Origin: Knufia peltigerae
Lineage: Eukaryota > Ascomycota > Eurotiomycetes > Chaetothyriales > Trichomeriaceae
Assembly: GCA_030247855.1 (NCBI GenBank)
Contig: JAPDRN010000081.1
Span: 103,639 to 167,638, forward strand
Reading direction: 5' to 3'
DNA: 64,000 nt
The position numbers were made by a program, and so were the translations under genes. A model generated the notes under the pieces. The model saw only the letters and a program-made list of their open reading frames with translations, had not been told where the DNA came from and made no database searches. Shown one piece after another: positions 1-10,485 of the stretch. Each line of letters begins with the position of its first letter. Positions within the stretch are counted from its first letter, which is position 1.

Positions 1-231
1 CTTGAAACGCTCCGCCGAGGCTGCTGACGACGAAGAAGCAACACCAGTCACAACGTGGATAATGTCTTCTGTTCCCCTGGACTTGGGATCAATCAGGAGG
101 TCTTTGGCGAACGTCCTAGCAATATCACCCGTAGCTGAAATGAAATCAGTAAGTAATTCGCACTATTGTTGAATCTTAGTCCACTCACCCATCAAGCCCC
201 AGCGGACAACCTTGGGTGTAGCTGGCGCCAT
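1..231 (-). CDS. GFO/IDH/MocA-family dehydrogenase, 5' part only
   Basis: Only the N-terminus lies in the window; the gene runs off the left edge. Exon 1 is 189-231 with ATG at 229-231. A GTGAGT donor at 188 and a CAG acceptor at 135 define a 54-nt intron, and exon 2 is 1-134. The joined protein begins MAPATPKVVRWGLMATGDIA, an N-terminal nucleotide-binding turn (WGxxxTGxIA) of the kind seen in dimeric dihydrodiol dehydrogenase / D-xylose 1-dehydrogenase relatives. That subfamily oxidises trans-dihydrodiols or aldoses with NADP+. The subfamily is inferred from about 59 residues, so the substrate is open. It heads a run of dehydrogenase genes leading into the quinate locus. Confidence 0.7.
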
Positions 232-907
232 CTTCAGTCGACACAGCCTTGTTCAACCGTCACACAACTTCAAGCAAATATCGATGTCGTTAAACAGCAA
301 TGAAAGCGATCAGTGCGGGGCGGCACCTTTTAGCTGATCTGGCGTCTTGTTAAAAAAAATCTTTTGGTTACAACGACACGAAGCAACGATTATTGATGTG
401 GATTTCAGTCTAGTGTACGGCTGTATCCTCAGCCGTGGCTTTTCCAGTGCGTTTGGAGCTGGATCAAGCTCCGGGTATGTTTTCTGTTACGGAGGGCATA
501 TCGATGATCAACATTGTTAGTATCTACATACCGTAGCCGGGCCGAGCTCCCTTCCTAGAAAATCATGAATGCTAGCTGCCTCGTAGCCTAATAATGATTT
601 AGCTTTACACTGTATGGGGCCGCCTGTTGTTGAATTAGCAGAGAGAGGATACGCTTCCTGCTGCTGGTGAGTGGGCGAGAGTGGTACGCACCCTAGCTTG
701 TGTCAAGTGTCGTCGATAACTCTGGGGCAGACCGTTCGACTTCAAGATCATCAAAGTAGCATTCAGAATTACTCTGAAAATATGCTAGTACCAATCTCAA
801 CGATGACATGAGTGACGCGTTTGACACCACTAGAATCAAAACTTTGAACGAGAGATGATCAGAACTTCTGTACACCTAGAGATAAAAGATGATATACTTC
901 ATTTCTG
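232..907. other. intergenic, no gene seen
   Basis: This 676-bp stretch separates the start of the dehydrogenase at the left edge from the 3' end of the aldehyde dehydrogenase. Short reading frames here have no recognisable domain and no splice signals joining them. It must contain the promoter of the left-edge gene. Confidence 0.5.
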
Positions 908-2784
908 CTACTCGTCACCATGATTCACAAAAATAGACTTTTCCTGGGTCCATGCAAGCAGGGCCGCTGAGCCCTTCTGACGCCCTATTCCTGATGCCTT
1001 AAAGCCCCCGAAAGGTAGCTCATAGGCGCCATATGGGGACGCGGTGTTGACGCCCACACTCCCCGCTTCCAGAGCTCTTGCAACTCTCATGGCCTTATTG
1101 ATGTCTTTCGTAAAGACCGAAGCATAAAGACCATCTAATCCATTGGTTAGCAATCCTATCTGTGTGCTACGTGAGGGGCGAGCGACTGACATTCTGTATC
1201 GTTAGCCCGGTGCACCACCTCTTCTTCCGATTCAAACTCGTGCAGCACCAATACAGGGCCGAATATCTCTTCCATATTGGCTCGGCTGGTGTCGGGAATC
1301 TTTGTAAGAATCGTTGGGAGGATGAAATTCTTGCCAAATTCCCGTGCGGGTTTTCCGCCGAGCAGCACCTCCCCGTCCTTCTTCGCGATATCGAAATAGC
1401 GAAGGATGTTTTGCGCTTGTTTCGAGTCTGCTTGAGGGCCAAGGGAAGTATCTGGCTTGCTTGGGTCGCCCTGATTAAGAGTTTTGAAGCGAGCAGCAAG
1501 CAGTTCTTTGAATTTGCCCGCCACTGGTTTCTCGACGTACGCTCGTGAAGAAGCAGTACAAATCTGTCCAGCATCTGTGGAATGCTTAGCACAAGGACAT
1601 AATCAGTGGGACATGCCCACACTGACTCGTGGTGATCGACTTCATGGCAAAAGTCGCAGCTTGTTCCAGATTCGCATCTGCGAAGACGAGCAGCGGCGAC
1701 TTGCCTCCGAGCTCCAGTGCTACGTCCTTCAGATTCGATTTTGCTGCAGCCTGCATCACAGCACGACCGGCATTCGTTGATCCTGTGAAGCTTATTTTAC
1801 TGTCATGGCTTAGCAGGATGACGTTGCTCAATACAAGCCCGCGTACTTACCGAATCTTCATATGGGAAGACAGCAATGATCCTGTATCGCCTGCTCCTGA
1901 TATGATGTTGACAATTCCAGGTGGGAACCCGGCTTCTGCAGAGAGCTGGCCCAGGTATATGCCCTGTTGATGCAGTCAGTACACATATGTCGGGGTCATG
2001 GGGCAATGCGAGGGTCCTACACTGAGAGGCGATTTCTCCGATGTCTCATCGAAAACCAATTGTCAGCACATCGAAAATAAGTAACCGCTGGGAGCCTGCT
2101 CACCTTCAGTATCAAAGCATTTCCAGCGCCGCAAGATGGACCAATCTCATGGCATGCCTTCACTTTGTCAACAACGCTGCTTGATACAACTGAAGCTAAA
2201 CGCTCACCAACATCGTTGGGAAATTCCAGGGGACGATAGCAGCGACAACTCCGAATGGCTGCCGCACCATCAAATTGAGATGGTCAGACGCGTTGAGAGA
2301 GGTTCGGCCATGAACAATTTCAACCAGCCCAGAGAAGAAATTCATGATGTTTCGCCCCTCCTCGATATCTTCTGCCACCTGACACACAGGTTTACCCATG
2401 CATACCGAGTCAAGCTTCAGTCCAGTCAGTTACAAATACCTCAGCCTAAAAATGCATACACGGCTGACCTCTTGGAGATACTCTCTGTTTTCATGGATCA
2501 AGTCCGAAAACTTTCGCATCACCCTCGCCCTCAGATATGCTGGCGTCGCGGACCATCTGGGCTGAGCGTCTTGAGCTGCCCGAACTGCCTTGTCGACATC
2601 AGCCTCACTTGCAATCGGCACATCAGCGATATGAGTGCCTGTGGCTGGATTCTGGACCTCATGTCAGTGTCGCCTGGGAACCCTTTTCCCTTGATGTGCA
2701 ACGAACGTATAACGGATAAGTCTTGCCCAGCTCCGGGTTGGCATACTCGCCATTGATCCACAGCCTGGTTTCGTACTTTGACAT
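908..2784 (-). CDS. NAD(P)-dependent aldehyde dehydrogenase, multi-exon
   Basis: It oxidises an aldehyde to the carboxylic acid; the substrate is not predictable. ATG is at 2782-2784 (MSKYETRLWINGEY) and the stop is at 908. The coding sequence is cut by several short introns. In order I see the cofactor-loop motif VPWNFP (near 2220), FTGSTNAG (near 1780), the general-base motif LELGGKSP (near 1700), the nucleophile motif GQIC, EIFGPVL (near 1270) and a C-terminal PFGGFKASGIGR (near 1000). The catalytic Cys sits just after an intron: joining the donor after position 1625 to the acceptor near 1580 gives SQYAGQICTASSR, with Tyr where the family often has Asn five residues before Cys. It resembles betaine/aromatic aldehyde dehydrogenases of the ALDH superfamily. 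All core motifs are present and it looks functional. Confidence 0.88.
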
Positions 2785-3141
2785 GTTGTTACTTAGCGAA
2801 GCTAGTATCAATCTCCTGGAAGACTTCTCAGTCGAAAACAAACTGACAGTTTCATTAACTCTTAGATATGTGCATCGAGAGTGGTGATTAAAAGGCACAT
2901 TGAACCTGACAGAGCGGAAGTGCATTTTGCCATTTTTCTACCGGCCTTTCGATTCCTTTGAGGGGCTGTGGAGAAGAGAGCTTCGGACGAAGAAATAGCG
3001 CTCCAAGCTCAAGATCATGGTTCAATGTGGCCGGACAGATATATGGGCCACAGCGCATACTGATTATAAATGACTAAGAGCGAGCCATTGCCGCGAAACC
3101 ACGGTTGTACTTTTAACGATTTTCGCGAAGAGGCCTTCATC
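2785..3141. other. divergent promoter region
   Basis: This 357-bp gap lies between the head-to-head aldehyde dehydrogenase (minus) and the 3-hydroxyisobutyrate dehydrogenase-like gene (plus), so it should carry both promoters. The frame is open upstream of 3142 to an ATG at 3070, but the family start fits 3142 better. No specific site was recognised. Confidence 0.5.
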
Positions 3142-4492
3142 ATGCCACCTCTTATCAAAGTCGGTGTCGCGGGCCTTGGGGCTATTGGGTTCGGGATGGC
3201 CGAGAGTCTAATCAGATCCGGTTTCAATGTCACAGGCTACGATATCAACCCTGAGTTTATGAGAAAGCTGGAAGAGGCAGGTGGTCATGGAGTCTCCAGT
3301 GCCTCAAAGCTCGCTGCGGCTTCTGAATGCTGTATATGCGTTGTGGCCACTTCTGATCAGGCAAGAGCCCTTTTCTTAGAGCCCGCAAAGGGAGCATTGT
3401 GGCACCTCCCACCATCAAGTACCATTATCCTAGGGATAACCGCTCGACCAGACTTCGTCGGCGCTTTTCAGCAAGAAATTCGCGATGCGGGCCGCACAGA
3501 CATTTCCCTTATTGATTGCCCTGTATCAGGAGGTGAAGCTCGTGCTAGGGCAGGCACTCTGTCGCTGCTCTGCAGTGGAGATATAGGAGGCATTCGGAGA
3601 ATAAATCTCATTCTGCATGCCATTGGTTCACAGATCCACGAGATTCCAGGCAGCTTGGGTGCAGCTTCACGCATCAAACTTGCACATCAGATTCTGGTTG
3701 GCGTAAACATTGCTGCGGCTGTTGAGATGTCACCATTGGCACGTGCGTCTGGACTCGAGCTCGGAGAGGTTCACGAGCAGGTGATGGGTAGCGATGCAGC
3801 CAGCTGGCTGTTTGGGCAGCGAGTTTGCCATATGCTGGATCCGAAGTCGATACCGGCATCCTCTCTGTCGATCATCGTGAAAGACTTGGTGAGCTCATAA
3901 TTGCCTCTGGCGCCGAACTCGATCGACTAACTCCTTAGTCAATGATATCAGCATACGGGCGATCCTATGCCGTTTCCTTGCCCATGTCTCTCATCGCAGA
4001 GCAGTTATTCAAGTTTGCAGCATCCGCACAATGGGACTTGGGTGATGATACCAGCCTAGTGAATTTATATTTGCCGCAGGGGCCGCACCAAGGAGAAAAG
4101 GAGCCAGTCTCCATACAGGACGTTCAAACACTGCTCTTCGGCATCCATACTGCTGGTTCACTCGAAGCAATGTCCTTTGCAAGAGAGCTGGAGGCTCATT
4201 GGCCCTCATTTGTTTCCGTGGTCAAGAACGCCGCGGGCGCGAACAAGGCGTTTGAGATGCTGCTAAAAGACATGGGAATGGAGTATGCACCAGAAAGGAT
4301 TTCCCAGGAAGGCTTCACAGCTCTGAGTACCAAGATGGTGAGCACCTTCTTCCGGCGACATCCACCGAAATTACTGATTTGGTTCCTCAGGCATCGATCG
4401 TGGACAAGATTTCAGTGTGTGGACCACCATTGCCTCTGACTTCGATCGCAATCCAAGCTCTGTCTTCTGTACGTTGGGGTGGACAGGTTTGA
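3142..4492 (+). CDS. 3-hydroxyisobutyrate / L-threonate dehydrogenase-like protein with a second C-terminal helical domain
   Basis: I chose ATG 3142 (MPPLIKVGVAGLGAIGFGMA) because the Rossmann GxGxxG begins a few residues later. The first unit has the NAD-binding domain, the substrate motif DCPVSGGEARARAGTL and the helical domain with KLAHQ, whose Lys is the family's catalytic residue. An intron (GTGAGC donor at 3889, acceptor near 3939) joins it to GRSYAVSLPMSLIAEQLF. A further stretch then resembles a second copy of the helical C-terminal domain, including LLFGIHTAGS and PLPLTSIA, but without its own Rossmann fold. After a second intron (about 4336-4391) the frame stops at 4490-4492. Alternatively a 45-nt intron at 4469-4513 would extend it to 4633. 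Family members oxidise beta-hydroxy acids; the exact substrate is unknown. Confidence 0.75.
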
Positions 4493-4870
4493 TCTTAGCC
4501 GGTTCTCAATAAGGAGATTGCCGTACAATTGCAAGTCCGCGAAGCAGAAGTTTCTGCCGTTGACACTGCGGGTCCACCTAATCAGGGGCTTCTCCACGGG
4601 TATGAAATCACCCAAAGATACTCGAGGAGTTAGCCGAAAAACCCCCCCGCCAACTCCAGTTTTCAGGCGCTAGTAGCAATGTCACAATGCATCTGAGAGC
4701 GTCATACAAGCAGGGAAGCGTCTGCCGTGGCTCTGACCACGATCCGCAAAGTGATTGTTATAGGCCTTGAGCAAACCGTACCTCAAATACTGCAGTTAGA
4801 TGGTGCAGTCTTGGAAGTTTTTCGCACATCATACTATCATCCCTTCACTTCGATAAGCACTAGGAACGTC

Positions 4871-5935
4871 ATGGCGCCAGGTCGGCTACTCCAGGACAAG
4901 GTCGCTCTGGTCACAGGTGGTGGCAGCGGTATGTGTACAATCTTTGAGCTGTTACATACACATACACAGTGACTGATTGCCCTTCGAAGGCTATGGTGAG
5001 GGTATTGTGAAGCTCTTCGCCGAAGAGGGCGCCAAGCTCTTGGTGGGCGACATCAACGAGAAAGCTGGCCTACGGTGAGGATATGCTCTGGGCTAAATTG
5101 AAACTCTCTGAGCTTGTGCTGACGGGTACCATGAGCCTTGATACAGCGTTGTTGATGAGCTAGTCACCAACAATTGTTCTGCGAAATTCATTCAGATGGA
5201 TGTGACAAAACGACCAGATTGGGATCGAGCTCTCGACATTGCGAAGTCTACATTTGGAGACATCGATATCCTCGTCAATAACGCCGGCTGGACGTACCGT
5301 AGGAAAGATACACTCACGGTCCCTGAGTGTGAATACGACCGTTCGTTGAAATGGAAGATGCCGCAGAATATGTGGTCCCGTGCTAACGATCGCGTCCAGG
5401 AGTTTTCGACATCAACGTCAAAAGCATATACCATGCCACTAACGCCATCATGCCGCATTTCTTGGAAAAGCAATCTGGCAACATTATCAACATCAGCTCT
5501 TGCATCACCGAAGATCCGACCACAGGCCTCACATGGTACGGTGCAAGCAAAGGTGCAGTCGACATGATCACCCGACATCTCGCTGCTGAGTATTCTCATT
5601 TGGGGGTCCGTGTGAACGGAGTTTCTCCATCTATTGGCAATACTGCGCTTTTCAATGACTTCGTTGCCAATAACGCCCCAGATGAGAAGGTATTCCAGAA
5701 CCTTTATCCCCCATTAGGACGGCTTTGTTTGCCCCTCGACATTGCCAAGGGGGTTTTATACTTCGCTTGTGACTATTTCAATGACTTCCAGACGTAGGTT
5801 GCCTCGCTTTCCTCTGCTTCTGGGCCCCCTGACAGTCTACTAGAGGCATAATCCTGCGCGTTGACGGAGGCAAATATGTAAGCCAAAGACACTCCTTGGG
5901 TTTTGGAGAGGACCTAACCACCGTGGCAGATTTGA
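4871..5935 (+). CDS. short-chain dehydrogenase/reductase (SDR), classical type
   Basis: This NAD(P)H-dependent oxidoreductase of unknown substrate starts at ATG 4871 (MAPGRLLQDKVALVTGGGSG). Introns at about 4931-4989, 5075-5147, 5342-5398 and 5793-5844 rebuild a standard SDR. It has the cofactor motif TGGGSGYGEGI, NNAG, NISS with the catalytic Ser, and the Y-x3-K motif WYGASKGA. The C-terminus VDGGKYI is reached only with a last intron 5877-5929 (GTAAGC, CCTAACC branch-like sequence, CAG) and stop 5933-5935. Reading through that intron instead ends at 5992. It lies in the dehydrogenase array next to the quinate locus and is convergent with the next SDR. Confidence 0.82.
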
Positions 5936-6177
5936 AAGGGAGAGGGGTACATGAAAGTGGGGGAAACATCACCGAAGACATGGCAAGATGATTCATGTCT
6001 AGAACTGATATTGTTTCACCCAGAAGGTCGAGCTTGTGGATTGTGGTGTGGATATTCTATCGCTTCAGATTCATAGAATTGCTATAGTCTAAGTAGGGGT
6101 ACGGCCTTGCATTCGTACGGCTGTTATCTCATCGAGCGCGCATGCCTCGCAGAATTGAGAACTCCCTTACCAGGCAT

Positions 6178-7041
6178 TTATCTTCCCAGCACACCTCCGT
6201 CAATAAGAATGTCCGCTCCTGTGATGAAATCGCTAGCAGCGCTTGCAAGAAAGATGACCACACCCCTCAGATCATCTGGAGTTCCCCATCTCCCAATCGA
6301 GGTCCGGGCGCAGACGACTTTCGAGAACTCTGGATCGTCACCCAAATCCTTGGCCATGCCGGCATCTATCCAACCCGGGCTAATTGAATTAACCTGGATA
6401 CCGTGACCAGCCCATTCGTTACTCATTGCCCGAGTCATGCTCTTGACAAACGCCTTGCTGCAAGAGTAGACGGAGACGTTGGTCTGCACAAGTTCGGCTG
6501 CCATGGACGCGATGGTGATGACTTTGCCCTTTCTGCCGAGCTTTAGCATCCGGGCTGCGAATGATTGGCATACTAGGTAGGCTGCTTTGACGTTGAGGTC
6601 GATCACCTTCAAGAAACATTAGTCATTGTATGAAGTCGCAGTAACAGTAATGCGTAAACAGCAAGGAGAGCGAACCCTAGTCAATGTTTCGACAGTGGTA
6701 TCAACGATCATCGATCGATGGGTGACACCCGCAGCATGGAAAAGGACGTCCGGAACGACGCCGGCTGCCCAGACGCGCTCAAAACACCCTTTGATAGATG
6801 CTGCGTTAAGCAGATCGCATTCGAAGGACTGGAAGGACTGTCCTGCTCCCTCGATAGCGTGACGCAGACTTTCCGAGTTAGGGTCATTGGGAATCTGAAT
6901 AGATACCACGGATGCCCCTGACTCTGCTAATGCGGTGGCAACCACGAGTCCGATACCTCCAGTTGCACCAGTGACGATGATGGTCTTGCCTGAGAGGCTG
7001 AACAGGTCCTTCGTGGGGGTTCTATGGTTGTTGCTGGCCAT
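6178..7041 (-). CDS. short-chain dehydrogenase/reductase (2-deoxy-gluconate dehydrogenase-like)
   Basis: The first true ATG is at 7039-7041 (MASNNHRTPTKD). Exon 1 is 6676-7041, the intron 6607-6675 and exon 2 6178-6606. Motifs are TGATGGIG for the cofactor, an H-AAG variant of NNAG, IASMAAE with the catalytic Ser, YSCSK as the Y-x3-K pair, and a C-terminal DILIDGG typical of KduD/FabG-type SDRs. These enzymes reduce or oxidise sugar acids or 3-oxo compounds with NAD(P). The protein is about 264 residues, a normal length. It points tail to tail at the preceding SDR and lies just downstream of the quinate repressor gene on the same strand. Confidence 0.85.
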
Positions 7042-7499
7042 GGTCAAATTTGTGTGTTTGTGGTCTGGCTGAGAGCTGAGTTAAAGGTTGAGCTTGTACC
7101 GGTGTACTAGTATTGTGTATAATATTTGGCTTTGATCCTGTATCCAAAAGTTCCGGCACCGTAATTAAAGGGAGGAGCAGCTAGAACCTGAGTACTCCTA
7201 GCTTCAATTGGCATGGTGGAAGAGGCCACGGTGAATTCACCCGTGCATGAAATGGCCAACATCACCTCCTCAGGGTCCACATGGGTAGGTTACCGACTTT
7301 AGAACAGGGACCGTAAACAGCCTTTAGCAAAAGATGCTGCCGCGTGCACGTCTATCTAACCTGACAGGGTACTGTTTGAGGTTTAATCGTGTCATACGGT
7401 ATTAGACTAGTGCTACATCTAAACATAACAATGAATCCAGTCATAAAGGATACGGGCCGACAACAGATGAACCGTCGTCGCATGAAGGGATTCACTTTT
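7042..7499. other. intergenic between SDR and quinate repressor
   Basis: This 458-bp stretch holds the promoter of the minus-strand SDR and the 3' flank of the quinate repressor gene. No additional coding exon or RNA gene was seen. Confidence 0.5.
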
Positions 7500-10120
7500 T
7501 TATGTGACCCCGCCAGACCCATGCGTGACTGTATATTGCGACAAGAAAGCATCAAGCATCGCTTTCCTGGGAGCCCTGCATTTTGTGAACAGCTCAAACT
7601 GCGCACAGCCTTGCTCGTACAGAATCTCAATAGGGTCAATGCAGACCCATCCGCGAGGCTTCTCCCGCAATTGTTTACCCAGACTCGTAGCTCGGCACTT
7701 CCAGGTCAACTTCTCATGTCAGTGGCGTCGAATCTTCGACATGTAACTGTACTTACATCTGCAATGAGCCCTCCTGTAGGGTTACTGAACCAATCGTGTG
7801 GCAACTCGGGAGGATATTCTGGAACGGGTTCTGTGGCTCTTGCTGGTATAGCGCAAACAATGACGCTGGGCTTGCGGGCACGCAGCGGCCAAGGCTCGTC
7901 ACAGGACTTCAGGACATAGAAGGCTGGTTTGTAGGTTGCCTGCGCCGAAGATATTTCCTCAGCGTCCGAATCCTGCAGATCACCGCATGTATGCTCGAAA
8001 TGCTCTTTCACCTGCAGCGCATTTTCATATGTGCGGTTCAAGATGACGATATGCCCGACCCCGAGTTGCACGAGTGCGTATATGGCAGCTCTAGCTATGC
8101 CGCCTGCACCCATGACAAGGGCTGCAGTCTCTTTCGTGATGTGGTTCGCCGGTGTGCAGTGTTTGGCGATGCAGCCGTAGATACCCATCCAATCTGTGTT
8201 CTCTGCCATAAGGAGGGTTGGTTCGTCCAGATCTTCAAGATTGTCTTGACCAAGTTTGAGGCTGTCAGAGTAATTGGAAAGAGGCAAAATCGTATTTGCG
8301 GCTCCAATCAGTTGTACCGCGGGACTTTGCTTGGTGACCAACGTGAGAACTTGAGACTTGAATGGAAGACTGATACTCGCGCCTCCGAAGGACCCTTGTG
8401 AGGAGATTTCTTTGATGCTGCTGAGGTCGGATGATTCATAATGTTGATATGTGAAGGGCAATCCACATGATTTGAAGCCCGCGTTGTGCAGGGAAGGTGA
8501 AAGACTTTGCTTGACTTCGGCTCCAAAGACATAGTATTGCTTTCTTCTAGGAGGAACCAGCATGTGCCATGCTATCCTTAGCTGGCGAGCCGAAGCGAGC
8601 CCAAGTTTTGCTATTGATCCTTCTCTTGGTTCCTGAACATCCCCATCAGGTATAACAGGTGTCATCAGAGTGTTGACAACTTGTGAAAGACGGCCAAAGG
8701 GGCCAACATTGAAGACAATTGTAGGGGTAGAAAGTCCCAGCTTTAAAATGGACTGTGATATTTGTTGGCAAACATAATTGTCCTGGAGAGATGTGGAAAA
8801 GCCACAGAAGTTGACCACATCACACCCCAGATCATGAGCCCGACGGCAGAGCGACAGTACGTCACCCGACTGCTGAAAAGATTCGAGAGATCGGGCAACG
8901 TGGAGATAGCCGATTACCTGCGTTAATCCTTTCGTTTGCACGATTTTGCTAATGACTTGATCTGGTGAGCGCAAGTCAACCGTGAGATACTCCGGCGCAA
9001 GTCGTAGTATCGAATGCAGAAGGAGTTCGTACACCTTCGGCTGGTTGCTAGGGGGTGAGATGCCCAAGTCAGGCGAAGTCAGTACATTGACGATTACCGG
9101 TATATCTAGCTGTCGGCGGACACTAGCCAGAGCCCAGGCCAGCGTGTCTGTCGACAAGATTGAATGCCACTCATGAAGGGGGCCAGTGATATTTAGTTGG
9201 ACCGCATCGTGACCGGTGTCGAGAGACTTCAAGTATTTACTATTGCCCTTGATGTCGCGGAGATCAATAAATAGTACATTCGAACCCTGCCGAAGCCTAG
9301 GCCCGGGCTTTGAAGACTTCTGAATGTCTGTGTAGCGCTTGGTCTGAAACGTTGGTCCGAATATATTGCACAGTAAAATCGAGACATGTGCCCGAGTTTT
9401 GCGCAACACCAGCGGAGCCTGCGACAGAGTCTGAGACTTTGTTTGCAGGAAAGTCGTGAGCGTGGTCTGCCATTGTGGCTCTTCGGCTTCGTCCAGATTG
9501 AAAAACTCGTAGTTGCTTCGCTGACGGAAGAAGAAGTGCATATGCTCAACAGCATTGTTCCAACCCCCTTCATCAGCCAGTCCGAGATAGTTCTGGATCA
9601 GTTTCCTTTCCCGAATGACATACACAATAGGATGTTTCTGCGCGTATCTTTGGGAGAACCGATTTTCCTCCCACGATGTGATGGTTCCGCAAGCAAAGAC
9701 ACACCGTTTCGTGTTAGCCTCCAACACTTCCTCAACAACATCCAGCTTCCGCCGGCGATAGCTTTCAGCGCCATGGCGAATGCGATATTGCTGTTTCGTT
9801 GAGCCGGTGAGCTTCTCGAATTCGCGATCACAATCAATAATCTTCCAACCCAGAATCGATCCTGCGATGACGGCTAGACTCGAAGTTCCGGTAGCCCTTG
9901 GACCGACAAACACGATCGATGCATCCTGATCGTGTCGACGGTGGCATGGCCAAGGCAGACTTGATCCTGCACAAGAGACATGTCCATTTGCTCTGGTGGA
10001 AGTTATGTCGACGCCGCCCTCTGTTAGCAGTTCATCCTCCACCGTCAACTTTCGCTTCATGGCTGGTACGCAGGCAGATATCGAGGGTATCATGCAAAAG
10101 GCGAGGGAAGGCGTAGGCAT
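7500..10120 (-). CDS. qutR: quinate pathway repressor (QutR / Qa-1S type, AROM-derived)
   Basis: This negative regulator of quinate utilisation is built from the last three domains of the pentafunctional AROM protein. Exon 1 is 7757-10120 and exon 2 7500-7709, with a 47-nt intron at 7710-7756 (GTAAGT). The product is about 857 residues. The earlier in-frame codon is TTG, so ATG 10120 was chosen, though a start further in is possible. Order: a shikimate-kinase-like domain whose P-loop reads GPRATGTSS (Thr in place of the P-loop Lys); a 3-dehydroquinase-like domain with TVDLRSP but Asn where the Schiff-base Lys is expected (DVVNFCG); and a shikimate-dehydrogenase-like domain with SLSPSLHN, SLPFK, ENTDW and GAGGIARAA. 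Loss of kinase and dehydroquinase residues fits a regulator that senses pathway metabolites rather than an enzyme. It is divergent from the activator gene. Confidence 0.9.
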
Positions 10121-10485
10121 CCTCCATTTGCGGAGTGCGTTCAACGTCGGGTAATGTCATTCCCGAGTCTTAACCACCGAAGCCCTTGCGCCCCAAGGTT
10201 CGGGAAAGAAATCGATCCACTCTGGCATTCGCTAGAGGCGTTCGGCGCGGACTTCAGGCAGGATCCTTCGGATCCTTTCGGTACTCCGTACTTTGAGCCA
10301 CCAATCGCCGGCAATAGTTTACGGCACCGTTACCCCTCGGTATGGGGGTCCGGGCATCAGGGGATGAGAACAAGGTGCAAGCCCCTAAGACTTCTAAGGC
10401 TGGCCCCAGAAAAGACTATTGTCGCTTGCAGTCTTAATCATACATTCTGCAACCCCGGAGGAATTCACACAGCTCACGGATTGAC
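10121..10485. promoter_or_regulatory. shared divergent promoter of quinate repressor and activator genes
   Basis: These 365 bp separate the head-to-head repressor (minus) and activator (plus) genes, so both promoters must lie here. I looked for the QUTA/QA-1F palindrome GGRTAARYRYTTATCC and found no good match. A GTACTCCGTAC element lies at 10281-10291, one of several copies of this short motif in the window. Confidence 0.5.
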
